Positions 57,626 to 64,000 of a stretch of 64,000 nt of DNA are shown here, piece by piece. The notes beneath the pieces were generated by a model, which saw only the letters and a program-made list of their open reading frames with translations, was not told where the DNA came from and did no database searches. The first letter of the stretch is position 1; every line of letters begins with the position of its first letter. A program made the position numbers and the translations under genes. The DNA lies in assembly GCA_034008185.1 (NCBI GenBank), contig CM067082.1, positions 155,937,895-156,001,894 of the forward strand, read 5' to 3'. The stretch comes from Gorsachius magnificus (taxonomy: Eukaryota > Chordata > Aves > Pelecaniformes > Ardeidae).

Positions 57626-58275
57626 AGCACGCCTGTCCAAGCCATCAGCAGCCAGTTTCTCAAGCAGAATGCTGAGAAATCTTTATAAATTTTCCACTAA
57701 TGAAAAACAATTGTGTCCATTCTTTTTTTCTGCATGTCACCAGAAAAGAAAATGCTTGGAAATTTTAAACTCTGAACTGAGGAACATCTTTTTCCCCCTG
57801 CCAGGTTTGAAATTTCACACTAGACTCCCTCAAGACAAACAAGCTGAATTCTCGTATTAAGCTGTGCAATGCTTGACTTGTGACCAGCAATACAGTCACA
57901 GACTACGCAGGACAGGATTAATCCCATCATCAATATAAGTAACAACAGAGGTAGTCAGCCTATGCTCCACCCATTACTCGTGGAAAAACCAAGGGCAATT
58001 CCAGGCCCCTCGACCTGCCAGGCTGGCCCTACGCAGCTACGCGCTACCAAGAGGAATCTCCCTCCACGCTTACGAAGTATATCAAGTGCTGGCTATTGTA
58101 CGCAGAGTAGAAGGGATCCCCAAAAGCCTGTAAAGAGCAGCTGACAGCGCAAATCAAAAAAAACATTCACAAGGTATCAGCAGTACATGTCATCTTTTGA
58201 CTGTCTGTGCCTAATCGGTGAGCGTGTACAGGCACGCTACGCGCAATTCCAGAATCTAAAGAGTTTCCATATAGG
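57626..58275. other. Unique sequence between CR1 and the solo LTR
   Basis: No repeat recognised. It contains a 54-nt minus-strand segment at 58074-58127 framed by a strong acceptor (GCTGCTCTTTACAG) and a GTAAGC donor, considered in the findings. Confidence 0.4.
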
Positions 58276-58859
58276 CTGAGTGTCGTGGTTGAACCCGGCT
58301 GGCAACCCAGCACCACGCAGCCGCTCGCTCACTCCCCCCCCTCCCTCAGTGGGATGGGGGAGAGAATCGGGAAGAGGAAAAGGGTTAGAGCCGAGGGCTG
58401 AGATAAAGACAGTTTAATAAGAGAAAATAATAATAATAGTAATAATGAGAATGATAACAAAATATACAGAATATACAAAACGAATGATGCACAATGCAAT
58501 TGCTCACCACCCGCCGACCGATGCCCAGCCCGTCCCGAGCAGCGATCAGTACCCGAGCAGCCATCACTCTCCCCGCGACCGACCGACCCACCAAACCCCC
58601 CCCCGAGCATGACGTTCTATGGTATGGAATAGCTCTTTGGACAGTTTGGGTCCTAGCTGTGCTGTACTCCCAGCTTGTTATGCCCCTGGCCGAGCAGGAG
58701 AAGCTCAAAAAGTCCTTGAGCAGTCTGAGCACTGCTTGGCAACAGCTAAAAACATCAGCGTGTTATCAACATTCTTCTAGCACTGAATCCAAAGCACAGC
58801 ACTATGCTAGCTTCTGTGAAGAAAATTAACTCTATCCCAGCCGAAACCAGGACACTGAG
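58276..58859 (-). mobile_element. Solo LTR of the same ERVL-type family, copy 2, with target-site duplication
   Basis: The LTR proper spans 58281-58854, from TGTCGTGGTTGAACCCGGCT to CCCAGCCGAAACCAGGACA. It is flanked on both sides by the identical pentamer CTGAG (58276-58280 and 58855-58859). Five-base duplications and TG...CA termini fit class III (ERVL) elements. It shares almost all blocks with the copy at 33.7 kb and has the same orientation, and it also lacks an obvious TATA box next to the GACGTTC/CATGCTC segment. No retroviral coding sequence adjoins it. Confidence 0.92.
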
Positions 58860-59440
58860 ATTGGCCTAAATTCATCTCACTGAGGAAGGGAGAGGGGAAC
58901 CAAGGTCTGCACGTCAGTGACGTGCAAAGCACGTTGTCTTTCAGTGTCTTTTAGGACATCCAGCATAAAGGAGTTGCGTTCCTGCTTACAGCTTCCAAGC
59001 TCTAGGTCAACAAAACCCGAGCTGTGACACTTGGTAAAGCAATTTAGTTTGAGAAACGTGCCAAATTCATCAAGACTTCCTCCCTCCCCCCAGTAACGCT
59101 CTGTGAAGTACTTACTGCAGATTGTCCTTTACTGTCAACTATTTGATGCAATTCTACATTTTCAGAAGTCATCTCTCTGTGTGGCCTTGCATCCAGATGG
59201 AAGGATACTGCGCAGACCCACGCGCAACCAACGCCAACCCAAACTGCCTGTCCTTCTCCCGCAGAACTTGCTAAAGCAATAAAACCAGTCGCATAAAACA
59301 TGAAGAATTTTAATTTTTGTAACTGCGTTAAAGCAGAACGCGTAACACGTCTTTTCAAGGCGGAATCCCCAAACCCAAATTCATCTCACATGGAGAACAG
59401 CAGTTGATAAATAGCGCGAGTTGAACTGAACAAAACAAGA
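58860..59440. other. Unique sequence, CpG-containing
   Basis: No repeat recognised. A minus-strand open frame at 59044-59358 includes a possible short first exon (ATG at 59172, donor GTAAGT after 59116) preceded by CpG-containing sequence. Confidence 0.35.
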
Positions 59441-62400
59441 AGCTGTAACTATTTATTAGGACGTACATACGACACAGTTGATTATTTAAATAAAAGGAAT
59501 CCAATCACATACTAAAAATACTAGAAAATTACACTGGCCATGATTTATTACAGAGTTCTCATTATTTCTGAGACTTTCATATATGTAACACAAACCTCAT
59601 CATCTCTTTTGACCGCTGTACCTTTTGCTGATCAGAAACCACGCGTTGGCGTGCACGGTTTGCCTGAAGCTCCTTCACGCGCGCGATCTAGCCCCAGCCA
59701 CAAGGCATCCCGGTGTGCCACAGAAAACAGCTAACAGAAAAAAGAGGAAAAGCAGCTGAACTTCCCAAGTTAAGGTGTCCCAACGCCCTGTAATATCCAA
59801 GTACATCCCAAGGAGATCTGTGAAGTACAATTTTAAGAATGTTACGCAAGAGGTAGAAGTAGGATTTTTGCAGCGTTCAAACATCCACAGTTGTTTGACA
59901 GAAATACTTCAATAAGCCTAAACCGCTTAATGATTAAAATCTTGTATAATCAACAATTGACTTTTTTTTTTTTTTTAAGCTAAATTATATTTCTGTTGGG
60001 CCTACTGAATGGATCAACTCACCAAATCCTCCTTCAGTAATAGTTCACTAGCAGTGTAAAATTTGCTATTTTAAGTAAATGAGCTTGACCAACAGACATG
60101 TAAAAGAGAGACTTCAGACACCAAACAGCATATTAAAATATAGACACTATTAATCTTTGTATATCTGTCATAAAAAATAAAAGGAAACTTACTTATTTTT
60201 TTGGAAATAGCCTAATTTGTGAAAAAACTATGCTCATCAAGTTATTACTGTGCATAAACAAGTTAAGTTTATTTTATACAGTAAAAAAAATGTAAAGCAA
60301 TCTTTGTCTGGCAATGACTTTAAGTTGACTCTGATTTATTCTTTCCCTCTAACAAGCTTTTTACACACTATATGCAAATATTTGCCTTTTTAAAGGTCAT
60401 TTGGCAAACAAGCAAAGAGGATTTATAGCTCCAGTTCCTCAATTTTTTTAAAAAAGTTGCTCCTAAACTGATAACATTTTCAATCTCTAACAACACAGAC
60501 TACGTATATTAAATGCATCTTAATTTTTTTTGCACCTTTGAGTACAGTATTGCTCCTGAAGAAAAATAAGGACCTTCCACTCTATATAACTGATAAAAGT
60601 GATTGGCAAAGTTGTTACTTTTTTTAAAAAAACAAATTAGAAAGCAACATCTACCAAAAAATAAGACATGCTTGATTTTTATATAATGTTCTACAAAACA
60701 AAAAAGTGCTGGTGACCGAGATGGATAAACTGCACAGGAAATAAATCAAAGTCTTGGTATGGTTAAGGCTGTATTTCCATCAAAACAGATCAGGATAAAA
60801 CAAGGTGCAAAATTCTCAGAAACCCACAAATTTAATTAGCCAAAGTTTCTGCAGTAGGTACATTCCTCAGCTTTAAAAGAAAGCAAAATTATCCCGCAAT
60901 TCCAAGTTGTCAGTGTAGCAAGAAACCGTATAAAAAAGGCTGGGAACACATCCTTCCGGAGTTTCTTGATAACAATTGTTCAAGGTGAACTACTAAGCTT
61001 GTATTTACAAAGAGCCTACCTAACTCAAGATCTCACACCAGCAAAGCAAAGGCCAAAGACAAAAATCTGTTAAAGCCACTGGCTTCAGTGGAAGCAGGAC
61101 CACACCCTTCCCTTCACCAGCCTAATTGCAAATGCACCAATTTAAAAATAATAATAAAAGATCTATTCCAAAGCCAACTGCTCTCCCATATTCACTGACG
61201 CGCAGTGTTCCCTGTTCTTGTTCAATCCAATGGATGAACTTGAAGAGTTACATAGTCAGGAACTCAGGTTTTTCCACTTTAATGATGTTATTAGGGGGGG
61301 GAAAAAAAAAAAAAAAATCTACAGCAGGCTGTGGCCATAAAGTAGAGTTGTAAAACTAAATTTTATGTTAAGATCAGGTACACTGTCAAAGCAATAAAGA
61401 CACAAAGAATAAAATATCCCAAACCCTACTGCTTTGGGTTGCTCCAACACTCAAGAGTTTTGACATCGCAGCTCCCAAGCAGAGAATTGGGGTGGAGGGA
61501 AATTGGCTTTCAGAGCAGGTAACAATATAACTTCAAAAAAAAAAAAAAAAAAGGCTTAAGGTTGGTTTGCTACACAATCTTTACAGTATTTAAACAAAAA
61601 AAAAAAAATCCCAACTTGCTACAAAATGAGAGCTATGACCCCATATAAATTGTGTATCTGAGAATATCTTACTGACGAGTATCAAACTGAATGCTGTCAC
61701 TTGAGGAAGACCAGATTTACAAAACAAACCAACCACTCAGTGGAAGGTTTATGCTAAGTACTCCTTGCCATTTGCCATTCTCTATGTCTAGAAAAGCTAG
61801 GCTTAAATCCTACTTCATTCCCTTCCCTTCTGGACAGCAGTTGAGAGGCGAGGTGATGATCTTGACCCAAGAGGGATGACCATACCCTGTTGGTTTGAGC
61901 CAGCTCTTCCCAAGCCCTATTCTAGCCTCTCAAGCTGGTACACAGCTCGATTCCATATGATTAAAACATGCAAGAGTGGAAGTATGGCTACCAGAGCGGG
62001 ATAAGAACAAGCCAACTCTGCTACAAGTCTCAGCAGTTGAACCCTGACAGCATCTATGAGCAGCAGATGGGGAAAAGGGAAACAGTTTAAGGACAGACAG
62101 ACTCCTGGCCCCTTAGGCTCACGGCCTTCTGATCACAGGAGCCACAGAGAGGAGTGATCCTGTCCACAGGAAGTAGGGTTTCCCATAGCCCAGTGTTTCC
62201 TTTCTTCTGGTAGCTCCCCTTTCCTCCTGTATTTCCCCAAACAGAATGGGAGAAGGCCTGGACAGCAGATGAAGCATAATCCCAGGAAGGTGCGGTCATG
62301 GTCGCTTCTGGAAAAGCGCATAGGACTAAAGCTAAAAAGCTTTCCACAAAATTTTGGAGTTTCTCCACACTTCTTCAAAAAGGCAGTAAAGGCTAAATGG

Positions 62401-64000
62401 CCAGCAAGTACCTCAACAAAGCCTCCCACTCGCACAACCTCCACCTTCTACTGTTCATTTGCTTCACCAAAGAGAAAAGGTTCCAGGAATAGTAAGAAGA
62501 GACTTATTATGAAGCCTAGAGCATCAGGTTCCAAGTTGTAAGGCAACTCATTTCCAAATTATATGTATCCTGATACAGACAAAAAGATTAGTAGCAGTGA
62601 TAAACACCTAGAGCAAAGAATAATATTCAGTCTGGAAAGAAAAAAAAAACAAAAAACCAAGAGCAGCAGTTTGGGAGCTAATAGTCTTACACACACTCCT
62701 GAAAAGGCCACAGCAAGACAACATCTTGAGCCTAGATGCTCTCCCTGTATCCTGTTCTATTAAAAGTAATGACAAACTAATACCAATTTCTTAGCTTTAG
62801 TTTATATAAATACCATCAGACTAACTGAATTGCCAGAGGGACCCTGTGGATACAGAAGAAAGGCAGAGATACCAAACCTATAACCAGAAAAAAAAAAGTT
62901 CTTACTCTCATGCCGGCCTCTCTTCTGGGAATCAAGAAGGTTGAATCGCCAGAAGCCTCTAGTTCTTCACACAGAATACAGAAATAATTGTGATTTTTAA
63001 ATCCATGTTGTATTGGACTATCAATTTGGGATTTTAAAGCATTAAAGACTCACCACCAACTATCAAAACACAAACCCTAATAATAATATTGACTTGCAAA
63101 GGGACTCTTAAGTATCCCGTTTTCTTAAACTGGAGCAATCTAGTATCACTGCTACCATTATTAGCTACAACTCTGCTACCTTCTTCACATCATTCAAAAG
63201 TTTAAATTGCATAAATCAAAACAGAAAGAGAGAGAACTATTAAATCTCAGCAAAGCTGGGGGGGACGGAAGGGAGAGGAGGAGAGAATAAACTTGTTTCT
63301 ACCTGATTGCCCCACAAATGGGAAAAGAAAAAAAAAATACTAAAAATCAAACGAAACTCCAATATAAAAACACCTCTGGCTTATGTGGGACTTAATACCT
63401 TAACTCTGCTTCCACTGAAGTCAGCAAAACGTGACTAGTTAGACCCTAAACCCAGAAGCATACTTGTACTTATTCATACCAGAAATACAGTGCAATGCTT
63501 ACAGAATTTGTACATTGTTGCCAAATTAAACGCTAGGCAGCAAAAAATATTTCATGACCGTAACAGAGCTGCTGCAACTCCAGGTGGCTGTTTTATAAAA
63601 TACAGCGGTTTTTTCCCCTGCAACACAAAAGGGTGTGTAATAAAGCAACAGAACTGAAGCATTCTGAAAGGACTTTTGTCTTTATAGGTCTAAAGCTGTC
63701 TATAATCAAATAATTTAAAGAAATGGGCAACAAATAATTTTGATGTAAAGACATGGAGTTTTGACAAAGAAAAGAGTGCAAGGCAAAATGAAATATGAGC
63801 ATGTGCTGGTCGTATTTGTAGGGCATGATAAGGAAAAATCTGGTACTGACACATTTGACCTGTGGCAACTCCCCACAGCTACAGTGCTTTATGCTCGTCA
63901 GAGAGCCCGTGCCTGGACGGTGTGACAGTATGCAAGAACAACATTAACAGCATAGGCTAATTGTTAGCTATAGTCAAGTGCAGCCACACCGTAACCCTTT
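59441..64000. other. AT-rich, repeat-poor block, possibly a long 3' UTR
   Basis: More than 4.5 kb without any CR1 copy, rich in A and T runs, with several AATAAA hexamers on the minus strand (for example near 59.45, 59.54, 60.27 and 60.34 kb) and a Pumilio-type TGTAAATA near 61.0 kb on the same strand. This is the texture of a long vertebrate 3' UTR read from right to left. IBA57 lies upstream of OBSCN in human and would be a candidate owner, but nothing coding was seen that could test this. Confidence 0.3.

Noticed and set aside
33707..58854. A full endogenous retrovirus bounded by the two LTRs
   Set aside because: The right LTR has its own perfect 5-bp duplication, and no gag/pol/env-like sequence lies between them; they are separate solo LTRs.
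1..64000. CRISPR arrays, operons, phage or other prokaryotic systems
   Set aside because: No regularly spaced direct repeats and no dense gene packing; introns, CR1 elements and a giant muscle gene show a bird nuclear genome.

Overview
This is a vertebrate, almost certainly avian, nuclear genome window. It is littered with CR1 LINE 3' ends carrying the ATTCTATG-type terminal repeat, has two bird-type ERVL solo LTRs of one family, and holds large introns around short, well-conserved exons. There are no prokaryotic operons, CRISPR arrays or recognisable RNA genes.

The one gene that can be named with confidence is OBSCN (obscurin), on the minus strand. Its start codon is at 32648 and its first ten coding exons run leftwards to 4086, where the gene leaves the window. 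The exons encode, in order, Ig1-Ig2-linker-Ig3 (one large exon), Ig4, Ig5, one fibronectin type III domain, then Ig6 to Ig11: 3610 coding bases, 1203 codons plus one base. Every splice junction is phase 1, so each domain is a symmetric cassette. The first coding exon has only 9 bases of 5' UTR after a splice acceptor, so the promoter and leader exon(s) lie further right and are not identified. Two adjacent exons (Ig10, Ig11) are about 98 percent identical over 252 bp with unrelated introns, a sign of recent duplication or gene conversion.

Layout: 1-4085 intron with two CR1 copies; 4086-32657 OBSCN exons and introns holding CR1 and a few MIR-like SINE relics; 32.7-53 kb OBSCN leader intron or upstream DNA with a solo LTR (33.7-34.3 kb), CR1 copies, a long ancient CR1 (about 48.0-49.4 kb), G and A homopolymers and one strong orphan splice donor; 53-59.2 kb repeat-dense DNA (young GC-rich CR1, a solo LTR with perfect target duplication) in which a series of minus-strand, phase-compatible exon-like segments may be an unrecognised gene; 59.4-64 kb an AT-rich, repeat-poor block that may be a long 3' UTR of a neighbour.

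In function, only the obscurin exons can be tied together: they build the N-terminal modular rod of a giant sarcomeric protein that links the M-band (titin, myomesin) to the sarcoplasmic reticulum. Homology statements come from recognition of the translated sequence and recalled family features, not from a database search.
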